In this document: in pieces, positions 36,069 through 44,669 of the stretch
Layout: the number at the start of each line of letters is the position of its first letter
Position numbering within the stretch: the stretch's first letter is position 1
NCBI RefSeq assembly: GCF_008123515.1
Contig: NZ_VSSR01000029.1
Location: 1 to 64,000, forward strand
From: Bradyrhizobium cytisi
GTDB lineage: Bacteria; Pseudomonadota; Alphaproteobacteria; Rhizobiales; Xanthobacteraceae
Reading direction: 5' to 3'
Length of the DNA: 64,000 nucleotides
Translations under genes and position numbers: made by a program
The notes under the pieces: generated by a model
The model's input: the letters and a program-made list of their open reading frames with translations, nothing else
What the model was told of the DNA's origin: nothing
Database searches by the model: none

Positions 36069-38000
36069 ATGTCAGCTCGCCCCCTGATTCCGCGCCGGAA
36101 GCTGTTTGGTAATCCCACATACGTTGGAGCCAAGCTATCGCCGGATGGTCGATTGCTGTCCTGGCTTGCTCCCGTCGACGGCGTTCTGAACGTCTGGGTG
36201 TCACCGGTCGACAGCATCGCCGCAGGACAGCCAGTGACGCGCACCCGAGGCCGACCAATCAACTGGCAGACCTGGAGCCCGGATGGTCGCTACATCATGT
36301 TTCTCAACGACGAGAACGGGGACGAAAACCTGCATTTGTTCGTCGTCGATCCCCACACGCAGGAGCTCCGTGATCTAACGCCATTCGCGAACGTCCGGGC
36401 GCTTCCGACCTACTGGTCGCATGTTGTGCCGGACAAGATCGCGGTCAATCTCAACGATCGCGACCCGCGTTGGCACGACACCTTCCTGCTCGATCTGGCA
36501 AGCGGCGAGCGTTCCCTGATCTGGGAAAACCGTCAGGAGTTCGACTATGTCGGGCTCGACTGGCAGCTGAGGCCGCGCCACGCCCGCAGCAACGCGGCCG
36601 ACGGAGGTACACGGCTTTGGCGCCTCGAGGGTGGGGAGGCGACGCACTGGCGCGACGTTCCGTTCGAGGCCTACACAAGTACACGGCTCTGGACGTTCGA
36701 CGCCGGATGTAACCACCTCCACATGAGCTCGAGCCTGGAGCATGACAAGTCGACGCTGCTGCGGGTCGACTGGTGGACCGGTGACGAGCGCGTCCTGTAT
36801 CAAAGCGACTGCGCCGACGTGACGGGCGCCATCTTCAATACCAAAACCTTCGAACCGGAAGCAGTTTGCATCGACCCCGGCCGGCAGGAATGGACGGCAT
36901 TAACGCCAGCGGTCGCGAGCGAACTCGACCTGATCAAGAGGCGACTGCCGGACCACGCGTTTTATGTCGAAAGCCAGAGTGATGACGACCGCCGATGGAT
37001 CGTGGCGAGCCACGCGCCAGATCAACCTGTCACATATCATCTCCTTGACCGCGACAGGCAGACCATCGCCGAGCTGTTCACGGCGCGGCCCGAGCTAAGA
37101 CCCTACCGCCTCGCGCCGATGCAGGAAATTCAGGGCAAGTCGCGCGACGGACTCACGCTCGTCTCCTACCTGACCTTGCCGGCGGATGTCGAGGGCGACC
37201 GCCCGCCCCAGCCGCTGCCGATGGTCCTCATCGTCCATGGCGGTCCGTGGGGCCGGGACATCTACGGGTATCGCCGGGATCACCAATGGCTGGCCGATCG
37301 TGGCTATGCCGTGCTTTCGGTCAACTATCGGGGATCGACGGGCTTCGGCAAGGCGTTCGTCGCCGCGAGCGAGAAAGAGCACGCGCGAAAGATGCACTAC
37401 GATCTCATCGACATTGTCGATTGGGCGATCGCCGAAGGCATCGCGCAAAAGGACAAGGTCGCGATCTTCGGCCTGTCCTACGGCGGACTGGCCTCGTTCG
37501 TCGGCGCGACCTTCACACCGGAGGTGTTTTGTTGCTCAGTGCCGGTGGTCGGCATCTCCAACCTGCGAACGTTGCTGGAATCGATGCCACCCTACTGGGC
37601 GGGTTTCGCTGAATTCATGTATCGCAGCTACGGCGATCCACGCACCGAGGAAGGCCGCAAGCTGCTCGCCGAACGCTCACCAATCAACAACGTCGACAAT
37701 ATCAAGAAGCCCATGCTGATCTTTCATGGCGCCAACGACGTTCGCTGCAAGATCGCGGAGAGCGACACCATCGTCGCCGCCATGCAGGCGAAAAACATTC
37801 CCGTGACCTACATCGTCTATCCCGACGAGGGGCACGGATTCCAGAGGCCGCCGAACCAACTCTCCCATCTCGCAATTGCCGAAGCGTTCTTTGCACGGCA
37901 TCTGGGCGGCGCCTGCGAGCCCGTTGGCGAGGATTTCAAGGGATCCAGTCACGAGGTTCGTGCCGGGGCCGATATCCTGTCCGATCTGGGCGTGGCCTGA
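36069..38000 (+). CDS. S9-family prolyl oligopeptidase-like peptidase
   Basis: 643-residue serine peptidase of the S9 (acylaminoacyl-peptidase/dipeptidyl peptidase) type. The N-terminal about 360 residues form the beta-propeller (TWSPDGRYIMFLND, repeated blades). The C-terminal alpha/beta hydrolase domain has the nucleophile in FGLSYGGLAS, the Asp in FHGANDVRC and the His in DEGHGF. No signal peptide is visible, so it is probably cytoplasmic. ATG 36069 is given; a GTG at 36042 would add nine residues. Convergent with the NCS2-like permease gene. Confidence 0.9.
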   Translation: MSARPLIPRRKLFGNPTYVGAKLSPDGRLLSWLAPVDGVLNVWVSPVDSIAAGQPVTRTRGRPINWQTWSPDGRYIMFLNDENGDENLHLFVVDPHTQELRDLTPFANVRALPTYWSHVVPDKIAVNLNDRDPRWHDTFLLDLASGERSLIWENRQEFDYVGLDWQLRPRHARSNAADGGTRLWRLEGGEATHWRDVPFEAYTSTRLWTFDAGCNHLHMSSSLEHDKSTLLRVDWWTGDERVLYQSDCADVTGAIFNTKTFEPEAVCIDPGRQEWTALTPAVASELDLIKRRLPDHAFYVESQSDDDRRWIVASHAPDQPVTYHLLDRDRQTIAELFTARPELRPYRLAPMQEIQGKSRDGLTLVSYLTLPADVEGDRPPQPLPMVLIVHGGPWGRDIYGYRRDHQWLADRGYAVLSVNYRGSTGFGKAFVAASEKEHARKMHYDLIDIVDWAIAEGIAQKDKVAIFGLSYGGLASFVGATFTPEVFCCSVPVVGISNLRTLLESMPPYWAGFAEFMYRSYGDPRTEEGRKLLAERSPINNVDNIKKPMLIFHGANDVRCKIAESDTIVAAMQAKNIPVTYIVYPDEGHGFQRPPNQLSHLAIAEAFFARHLGGACEPVGEDFKGSSHEVRAGADILSDLGVA

Positions 38001-38035
38001 AAAAGCGGCCGGGCGACGTGGCGTCACTCGGCCGC
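38001..38035 (-). terminator. rho-independent terminator of the permease/hydrolase operon
   Basis: GCGGCCG (38005-38011) and CGGCCGC (38029-38035) form a perfect stem with an inner GACG/CGTC stem. On the minus strand the hairpin is followed by TTTT. It lies 18 bases after the permease stop at 38054, as expected for an intrinsic terminator. Confidence 0.7.
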
Positions 38036-38053
38036 GATCAATGCTGGCTAAAG

Positions 38054-39721
38054 CTACTCCGCCGGCGCGGCGTGCATCTCCGGATGAGAGGCATAATGCT
38101 CGGTGGTGCCGAGCTTGCTGGCCGCGAACAGGCCGGCCGCCATCACGGCATAGGCGAACGCCACCGCAGGCGTCACACCAAAGCCGCCGCCGATGCCGAC
38201 GGCTTCGCCGTGCATGAAGCCGAAATAGGTCAGTACCGCGCCAACGAGCGCGAAGGCTGTCGCCTTTTCGAAATCGCGCTCGATGATAAAGACGCCGATC
38301 GCACCGAGGATGAGGCCACCAAGGATGGAGCCGCCGCCCATCACTTCCAGCCCGTGATAGAACACGCCCTGCTGCGGCAATGCGGCGATCGCTGCGGTCT
38401 TGACCGCGTCGGCCTTGTCGGCGGCCATCCCGCCAACCGTTGCTGCGGCCGTCATGGTCGAGCCCAGCATGGTGTCGATCTGGAGCTTGGCCCAGGCGGC
38501 GAGATGCGGGGTCAGCGCCAGCACGATCGCCGGCGCGTGCTTGACCGGCGTGGTCTGAAACGCCTGCGCACCGATCAGCATGCCGATATAGAGCAGGATC
38601 GGCGAGATCGCGACCACCGGCACCAGCGCCAGCAGCACCGAGATGATGCCGAACCAGGCCAGCACCACCACCATGATGCCGGTCGCAGCCGAATAGCCGA
38701 TGCGGCCGCCCATCGCCTTCCAGCCGGGATGGCCGATATAGACGGCGTTGATGAAGGGATTGCCCATCAGGCAGCCGATCAGGCTGACGATGCCGTCGGC
38801 GGTCAGCACGCGCGTGGTCGGATATTCGTCACCGGCCGCTTCAGCGCTCTCCACATTGTCCATCGCCTCGACCAGGTCATAGATTCCGAACGGAATGGCG
38901 GTAACGAGGATGACGCCGAGATATTCGAAGCCGGAGAAGACATAGCCTACCGCCGGGATCGGCACCGAGAAGCCGAAATTGGAGAAGGCAGCCCCCACGC
39001 CCGCGATGCTCAATCCGCCGAGGCCGAGCCCGAACAGATTGGAGCCCCAGGCGATGATCATGCCGGCCGCAATGGCAACGAGACCTGCAGGAATGCCTTT
39101 CGGATACTTCACACCACCAAACCAGCTCACCAGGATGATGGCGAAGCAGACCAGGCCGATCTGCGGCGTCATGTACATCTCGAGCGCAGGCCGCATCGAG
39201 ATGAAGGTGACGGAGACGCCGGCAAGCGTGCCGAGCAGCGCTGCGCGCGGCGTGATCTTGCGAATGAACGGCGCGACGAAGCCGCCGATCATGAGGATGA
39301 AGCTCTGGAAGAACACCCAGACCAGGCCGGCCGACCAGCCCTTGAGCGGATCGCCGGTCTTGAGCGTGATCGGCAGCATGATCACGAAGGTGACGATGAA
39401 CATGTGCGGCACGCTGACACCCGAGGGCAGCGCGCAGACGTCGCTGCGGCCGGTCTTCTGCGCCAGGCGATAGGCAAGGAAGGCGTAATAGAAAGTCGAC
39501 AGGCACATCATCAGCCCGAGCGCGGGCAGGATGCGGCCGAATACGAGACTGTCCGGCATCTTCAATACGAAACGCAGCAGGCCCGTGAGCACCAGCATGT
39601 TGACGAGGATATTGGTGCCGAAGCCGAAAAACGCGTTCCAGTCGCCCGATGTCCATAACGCCGGCTTGAACTCGGGCTTGTTCAAATCGGACTTGCCGGC
39701 CGTCCCCGTCAATGTGCTCAT
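38054..39721 (-). CDS. NCS2/AzgA-like nucleobase-type permease
   Basis: 555-residue polytopic membrane protein with about 12-14 spans, related to the NCS2 (xanthine/uracil) and AzgA permease superfamily. Segments such as GFGTNILVNMLVLTGLLRF, then FGGVKYPKGIPAGLVAI and PFGIYDLVEAMDNVESAEAA fit that fold. The C-terminal stretch of about 50 residues is polar. The operon partner upstream is a biuret-hydrolase-like enzyme, so the likely cargo is a nitrogen-rich uracil/purine-derived or biuret-like compound; this is inference. Of two adjacent Met codons, the second (39721) has better spacing to AGGGG. Confidence 0.82.
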   Translation of the reverse strand: MSTLTGTAGKSDLNKPEFKPALWTSGDWNAFFGFGTNILVNMLVLTGLLRFVLKMPDSLVFGRILPALGLMMCLSTFYYAFLAYRLAQKTGRSDVCALPSGVSVPHMFIVTFVIMLPITLKTGDPLKGWSAGLVWVFFQSFILMIGGFVAPFIRKITPRAALLGTLAGVSVTFISMRPALEMYMTPQIGLVCFAIILVSWFGGVKYPKGIPAGLVAIAAGMIIAWGSNLFGLGLGGLSIAGVGAAFSNFGFSVPIPAVGYVFSGFEYLGVILVTAIPFGIYDLVEAMDNVESAEAAGDEYPTTRVLTADGIVSLIGCLMGNPFINAVYIGHPGWKAMGGRIGYSAATGIMVVVLAWFGIISVLLALVPVVAISPILLYIGMLIGAQAFQTTPVKHAPAIVLALTPHLAAWAKLQIDTMLGSTMTAAATVGGMAADKADAVKTAAIAALPQQGVFYHGLEVMGGGSILGGLILGAIGVFIIERDFEKATAFALVGAVLTYFGFMHGEAVGIGGGFGVTPAVAFAYAVMAAGLFAASKLGTTEHYASHPEMHAAPAE

Positions 39722-39725
39722 CATA

Positions 39726-40430
39726 TTACCCCTGTGTGGTCGAAGTCTTCATCGCCTCCAGTACTGCAGCTGAGTCAGCTACCCAGCCGAAGATGCCGCC
39801 CTGGGCCTTGATCATCTTCAGGCCCATCTCGTGAAACTCGGGGAAGTAGGATGCGCAACCGTCCGAGATGACGACGCAGCGATAGCCGCGGTCATTGGCC
39901 TCGCGCACGGTGGTGTTGACGCACACTTCGGTGGTGACGCCGCACACCAGAAGATTCTCGATGCCATATTGCTCCAGCACATCGGTGAGCTCGGTGGCGT
40001 AGAACGCGCCCTTGCCGGGCTTGTCGATGATGACCTCGCTGTCGAGCGGATAAAGCTCCGGGATGATGTCGTGACCGGCTTCGCCACGAATAAGAATGCG
40101 GCCCATCGGACCGGGATCGCCGATCCGCAAGGACGGTGCGCCGCGCTCGACTTTCGCCGGCGGCGCATCGGAGAGATCGGGCAGATGGCCCTCTCGGGTG
40201 TGAACCACCAGCATGCCGGTGTCGCGCGCAGCCTTCAGCACCGCGCCGATCGGCTTCACGGCGCGCGCGAGCTGACTGACGTCGTTGCCGAGCGTTTCAC
40301 CGAAGCCACCGGGCTCCATGAAGTCGCGCTGCATGTCGATGATCACGAGCGCGGTGCTCGCCCAGTCGAGCTGGATCGGCTCGGGTTCGGCGCTGATGAC
40401 GCCCAGTGTCGGCTTGGTTGAGCTCAACAT
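39726..40430 (-). CDS. isochorismatase-family cysteine hydrolase (biuret amidohydrolase-like)
   Basis: 234-residue cysteine hydrolase. The triad residues are the Asp in VIIDMQRDFM, the Lys in IIDKPGKGAFYAT, and the Cys in CGVTTEVCV. Together with EGHLPDL, GRILIRGE and FPEFHEMGLKM, these match rhizobial biuret hydrolase BiuH, which cleaves biuret to allophanate and ammonia. Ureidoacrylate amidohydrolases (RutB) are the closest alternative. Its stop lies within five bases of the permease start, so the two genes form one unit. The substrate is not proven by the sequence. A symmetric motif at 40486-40497 lies upstream. Confidence 0.83.
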   Translation of the reverse strand: MLSSTKPTLGVISAEPEPIQLDWASTALVIIDMQRDFMEPGGFGETLGNDVSQLARAVKPIGAVLKAARDTGMLVVHTREGHLPDLSDAPPAKVERGAPSLRIGDPGPMGRILIRGEAGHDIIPELYPLDSEVIIDKPGKGAFYATELTDVLEQYGIENLLVCGVTTEVCVNTTVREANDRGYRCVVISDGCASYFPEFHEMGLKMIKAQGGIFGWVADSAAVLEAMKTSTTQG

Positions 40431-40485
40431 GACTCAAGGCCCCCGCGAGAACTCTCTTTGCCAGGAGTTCTGCAAGCGCCGTGCC

Positions 40486-40497
40486 ATTGTGTACAAT
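40486..40497. promoter_or_regulatory. operator candidate upstream of the biuret-hydrolase-like gene
   Basis: ATTGTGTACAAT is nearly symmetric (ATTG/CAAT around TGTA) and lies 56 bases before the start codon at 40430. It resembles the TTGTATACAA-type sites bound by GntR/FCD regulators of catabolic genes. No regulator gene is adjacent. A 7-bp hairpin (AGAACTC 40448-40454, GAGTTCT 40465-40471) is closer to the gene. Confidence 0.35.
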
Positions 40498-40626
40498 TGC
40501 GATTGAACGCGCAGCGTAGAGAAATTCGCTGCGCTATCAGAATGTTATCGGATGAGATCGTCTCTGCTTATTCGCTGTGCGACGGCTTTGCGACGTGCAT
40601 TTGCTCAAAGGATGAGCGCTCTCCGT

Positions 40627-40732
40627 CGTCATTCCGGGGCGACGCATAAGCGTCGAGCCGGAATCCATCGGGCCGCAATATATGAGGCGAAATGGATTCC
40701 GGGCTCACCACTTCGTCGCGCCCCGAATGACG
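40627..40732. repeat. dispersed intergenic palindrome
   Basis: Outer arms CGTCATTCCGGGGCG (40627-40641) and CGCCCCGAATGACG (40719-40732), with inner arms AGCCGGAATCCAT and ATGGATTCCGGGCT, form a long imperfect hairpin. It lies in the 621-base gap between divergent genes. The type (CGTCATT...AATGACG) recurs in genomes of this group. The rest of 40431-41051 holds no gene; the short open frames in it lack similarity. Confidence 0.8.
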
Positions 40733-41051
40733 AGCGGAGAGTGTGGCGCTGCCACCCCACCCCAAACAGCTACCGATGTTTTTCCTCATACGCCTACGAA
40801 TCCTTCAGCGTCGCCGTATTGCGCAACATCGTCGCGACAAACGTCCTTGCCTTTGTCGAACGCGCGTCTTCACCCCCGGGGCTTCTGTACGGCGCCTGCC
40901 ACAAGCCATGACGAGCGGGAGCGCCACGGATGCGGCCAGCGATATTGACTTCACCGGTCCATGCTCTTGACTGCGACCAGCTGCTTCGCAACCGAAATTC
41001 CCTCCCGCAGCGCACACCCTCGCCGGACCAAGAAAAGCAAGGACTTTCGAA

Positions 41052-44000
41052 ATGACGCTGATGCAGGTCGAGCTGGACGACAAGTACCGGCTCGAATCGA
41101 AGCGGATCTTCCTGTCCGGCACCCAGGCCTTGGTCCGCCTGCCCATGCTGCAGCGCGAACGCGACCGACTCCAGGGGCTCAACACCGGCGGCTTCATCTC
41201 TGGCTATCGCGGTTCCCCGCTCGGCATGTACGATCATGCGCTGTGGCGCGCGAAGTCGCACCTCCAGCAGCACGACATCGCCTTCGTCCCCGGCCTGAAC
41301 GAGGATCTGGCGGCGACCGCCGTCTGGGGCAGTCAGCAGGTCGGCCTGTTTCCCGGCGCCAAGGTCGATGGCGTATTCGGCATCTGGTACGGCAAGGGCC
41401 CCGGCGTCGACCGATCGGTCGACGCGCTCAAGCACGCCAATGCGGCCGGTACCTCGCTCAATGGCGGCGTGCTCGCGCTCGCCGGCGACGACCACGGTTG
41501 CCAGTCCTCGACGCTGGCGCATCAGAGCGAGCAGGTGTTCGCGGCAGCCCTGATCCCCGTGATCAATCCGGCTACGCTGCAGGATTATCTCGATCTCGGC
41601 CTCTATGGCTTCGCGCTGTCGCGCTTCTCCGGCTGCTGGGTCGGCTTCAAGGCGATCAGCGAGACCGTGGAAAGCTCGGCCTCGATTGACAGCGATCCCG
41701 CGCGCATCCAGATCAGGCTTCCCGATGATTTCGAGATGCCGCCCGGCGGCCTCAACATCCGCTGGCCCGATCCGCCGCTGGACGCCGAGCGGCGGTTGTT
41801 CGGCCCCAAGATGGCCGCGGTGCAAGCCTTTGCCCGTGCCAACCAGCTCGACCGCATCGTGCTCGATTCAAAGCCCGCGCGGCTCGGCATCGTCGCGACC
41901 GGCAAGGCCTATCTCGATCTGCGCCAGGCGCTGGCCGACTTGGGGATCACCGACAAGGACGCGCAGGATCTCGGCCTTCGCATCTACAAGGTCGCACTGA
42001 CCTGGCCGCTGGAGGAAAGCGGCGCCAGGCGTTTCGCCGAAGGCCTTCAGGACGTGCTGGTGGTCGAGGAAAAGCGCGGCTTCATCGAAGACCAGCTGAT
42101 GCGCATCCTCTACAACATCGATGCGTCCCGGCGTCCGACCGTCACGGGAAAACGCGACGAAAGCGGCGCGCCGCTGCTGCCGAGCGAAGGCGAGCTGACG
42201 CCGACCATCGTTGCGGGCGCGCTGGTGGCGCGGCTGCGCAAGCTCGGTCATCACAGCCCGGTGCTGGAGCAGCGTCTCGCCCGGCTGGAGGCCTTCGACA
42301 ATCCCGTCACCGCCACCACGCAGATCAAGCTCGCGCGCACGCCGTTCTTCTGCTCGGGCTGCCCGCACAACACCTCGACGCGTGTGCCCGAGGGCAGCCG
42401 CGCCATGGCCGGCATCGGCTGCCACGGCATGGCCCTGAGCATGCCGACCCGCCGCACCGACCTGATCTCGCACATGGGCGCCGAGGGCGTGAACTGGATC
42501 GGCCAGTCGCCCTTCACCACCGAGAAGCACATTTTTCAGAATCTCGGCGACGGCACCTATACGCATTCCGGGCTCCTCGCCCTTCGCGCGGCATCGGCCG
42601 CCGGCATCAACATCACCTACAAGATCCTCTACAACGACGCCGTCGCGATGACGGGCGGCCAGCCGGCCGAGGGCGCCTTTAACGTCGCACAGATCGCGCA
42701 CCAGGTCTGGGCCGAGGGCGTCAAGCGCCTTGCGATCGTCTCGGACGATCCAAGCAAATATCCCGACGGCAATTACTTCCCGCAAGGCGCGACCATCCAT
42801 CACCGCCGCGAGCTCGATGCCGTGCAGCGCGAGCTGCGCGACATCACGGGCCTCACGGTCGTGATCTACGATCAGACCTGCGCCGCGGAAAAGCGCCGCC
42901 GCCGCAAGCGCGGTCTCTATCCCGATCCCGCCAAGCGCGCCTTCATCAACGAGCTCGTCTGCGAAGGCTGCGGCGATTGCTCACAAGCGTCCAACTGCGT
43001 CTCGGTGCAGCCGCTGGAAACCGAGTTCGGCCGCAAGCGCCAGATCGACCAGTCGAACTGCAACAAGGACTTTTCCTGCGTCGAGGGCTTTTGCCCGAGT
43101 TTTGTCACCGTGCATGGCGGTTCACTGAAGCGCGTGAAGACGTCGGCGGTGGATTCAGGCCAGATGTTCGCCGATTTGCCGCTGCCGCCCGCGCGTGAAC
43201 TCGAAGGCCCCTACAACATCCTCGTCACCGGCATCGGCGGCACCGGCGTCATCACCATCGGCGCCCTGCTCGGCATGGCCGCTCATGTCGACGGCCGCGG
43301 CTGCTCGGCGCTGGATTTCACCGGCCTGTCGCAGAAGAACGGCGCCGTGATGAGTCATGTCCGTATCGCACAGAGGCCGGAGGACATTTCCGCGGTCCGT
43401 ATCACGACCGGCGGCGCGGACGTCATCCTCGGCTGCGACATGATCGTCTCGGCCGGCCCCACCGCGCTGAGCCGCGCCGAGCGCGGGGTGACCAAGGCCT
43501 TTATCAACGCCGACCTGCAGCCGACCGCCAGCTTCGTGCAAAACCCCGATCTCGATTTCGAGATGGGCACGATGCAGACCGTGCTGCGCGACGCCATCGG
43601 CGACAAGAACCTCGACATCATCGACGCGACGGGCGTCGCCGCGGCGCTGATGGGCGACAGCATCGCGACCAATCCCTTCATGCTCGGCTTCGCCTTCCAG
43701 AAGGGCGCGATCCCGCTGTCGCTGGAGGCCGTGCTCCGCGCCATCGAGATCAACGGCGCCGCGATCGAGATGAACAAGCTCGCCTTCACCTGGGGACGGC
43801 TGGCCGCCCACGACATGTCGCGCGTGCGCAGCGTGCTCGAGTTCAAGAGCCGGGCGAGCGCGCCGACGAAGTCGCTCGACGACATCATCGCGACCCGCGC
43901 CGAATTCCTGACGGGATATCAGGACAAGGCCTACGCGGATCGCTATCTCGCGGCCGTCGCCAAGGTGCGCAAGGCGGAAACGGCTACCTCGCCCGCGTCC

Positions 44001-44528
44001 ACTGAGCTGACCGAAGCGGTCGCAAAAAACCTGTTCAAGCTGATGTCCTACAAGGACGAGTACGAGGTCGCGCGGCTCTACACCGACGGCAGTTTTGCCA
44101 GGAAGGTGTCGGAGAAATTCGACGGTGACTTCACGCTGAAGTTCCATCTGGCGCCGCCGATCTTCGCGCAGCGTGACAAGACGACCGGGCATCTGCAGAA
44201 GAAGGAGTTTGGCGGCTGGATGATCCACGCCTTCCGCGTGCTGGCGAAGCTCAAGTTTTTGCGAGGCGGCGCGTTCGATCCGTTCGGCCGCACCGAGGAG
44301 CGGCGGGCGGAGCGCAAGCTGATCGAGGAATATCTGTCGATGATTGATCAGCGGACAGCCGGCCTGCAGGCGGAGGAAATTCCGCTGCTGGCGAGGCTTG
44401 CCCGCGTGCCGGAGACGATCCGCGGCTTCGGCCATGTCAAGGAGGCGAACGTCAAGCTGGCTGCGGCCGAGAAGGCGCGGCTCGAGGCCGAGCTGGAGAA
44501 CAGCCGTTTCGCCGCGGCGGCGGAGTAA
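41052..44528 (+). CDS. indolepyruvate:ferredoxin oxidoreductase, fused alpha/beta
   Basis: 1158-residue fused form of indolepyruvate:ferredoxin oxidoreductase, which decarboxylates aryl-pyruvates from aromatic amino acids to acyl-CoA with TPP and iron-sulfur clusters. The N-terminal IorA-like half has NTGGFISGYRGSPLGMYD, CSGCPHNTST, GIGCHGMALS and EGVNWIGQ. A Cys-rich ferredoxin-like segment (CEGCGDCSQASNC) is near residues 640-660. The C-terminal IorB-like half starts ILVTGIGGTGVITIGALLGM. Length fits the alphaproteobacterial single-chain enzymes. AAGGA lies about 11 bases upstream of ATG 41052. Confidence 0.93.
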   Translation: MTLMQVELDDKYRLESKRIFLSGTQALVRLPMLQRERDRLQGLNTGGFISGYRGSPLGMYDHALWRAKSHLQQHDIAFVPGLNEDLAATAVWGSQQVGLFPGAKVDGVFGIWYGKGPGVDRSVDALKHANAAGTSLNGGVLALAGDDHGCQSSTLAHQSEQVFAAALIPVINPATLQDYLDLGLYGFALSRFSGCWVGFKAISETVESSASIDSDPARIQIRLPDDFEMPPGGLNIRWPDPPLDAERRLFGPKMAAVQAFARANQLDRIVLDSKPARLGIVATGKAYLDLRQALADLGITDKDAQDLGLRIYKVALTWPLEESGARRFAEGLQDVLVVEEKRGFIEDQLMRILYNIDASRRPTVTGKRDESGAPLLPSEGELTPTIVAGALVARLRKLGHHSPVLEQRLARLEAFDNPVTATTQIKLARTPFFCSGCPHNTSTRVPEGSRAMAGIGCHGMALSMPTRRTDLISHMGAEGVNWIGQSPFTTEKHIFQNLGDGTYTHSGLLALRAASAAGINITYKILYNDAVAMTGGQPAEGAFNVAQIAHQVWAEGVKRLAIVSDDPSKYPDGNYFPQGATIHHRRELDAVQRELRDITGLTVVIYDQTCAAEKRRRRKRGLYPDPAKRAFINELVCEGCGDCSQASNCVSVQPLETEFGRKRQIDQSNCNKDFSCVEGFCPSFVTVHGGSLKRVKTSAVDSGQMFADLPLPPARELEGPYNILVTGIGGTGVITIGALLGMAAHVDGRGCSALDFTGLSQKNGAVMSHVRIAQRPEDISAVRITTGGADVILGCDMIVSAGPTALSRAERGVTKAFINADLQPTASFVQNPDLDFEMGTMQTVLRDAIGDKNLDIIDATGVAAALMGDSIATNPFMLGFAFQKGAIPLSLEAVLRAIEINGAAIEMNKLAFTWGRLAAHDMSRVRSVLEFKSRASAPTKSLDDIIATRAEFLTGYQDKAYADRYLAAVAKVRKAETATSPASTELTEAVAKNLFKLMSYKDEYEVARLYTDGSFARKVSEKFDGDFTLKFHLAPPIFAQRDKTTGHLQKKEFGGWMIHAFRVLAKLKFLRGGAFDPFGRTEERRAERKLIEEYLSMIDQRTAGLQAEEIPLLARLARVPETIRGFGHVKEANVKLAAAEKARLEAELENSRFAAAAE

Positions 44529-44529
44529 C

Positions 44530-44557
44530 GACGAGAGGGGCAAGCCCTCTGCTCGTC
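44530..44557 (+). terminator. hairpin after the indolepyruvate oxidoreductase gene
   Basis: GACGAG-AGGG-GCAAG-CCCT-CTGCTCGTC (44530-44557) forms an imperfect long stem 2 bases after the stop of the oxidoreductase gene. It merges into the dispersed palindrome copy beginning at 44554. Terminator role inferred from placement. Confidence 0.5.
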
Positions 44558-44641
44558 ATTGCGAGGAGCCCTTGCGACGAAGCAATCAAGACTGCCACCG
44601 TGGAATGATTCCTGGATTGCTTCGCTGCGCTCGCAATGACG
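44554..44641. repeat. dispersed palindromic repeat, second copy
   Basis: The right arm 44612-44641 is identical over 30 bases to that at 5183-5212. The left arm starts CGTCATTGCGAG (44554) but then carries an altered, slightly longer sequence (GAGCCCTTGCGACGAAGCAATC), so the hairpin is imperfect. It again lies between convergent genes. Confidence 0.88.
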
Positions 44642-44669
44642 GAGATTGTGGATACAGCGGAGATAACGA

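Noticed and set aside
38018..39658. 546-codon frame opposite the NCS2-like permease
   Set aside because: His/Asp/Glu/Arg-rich with no domain; shadow of a membrane protein gene, as in the TRAP case.
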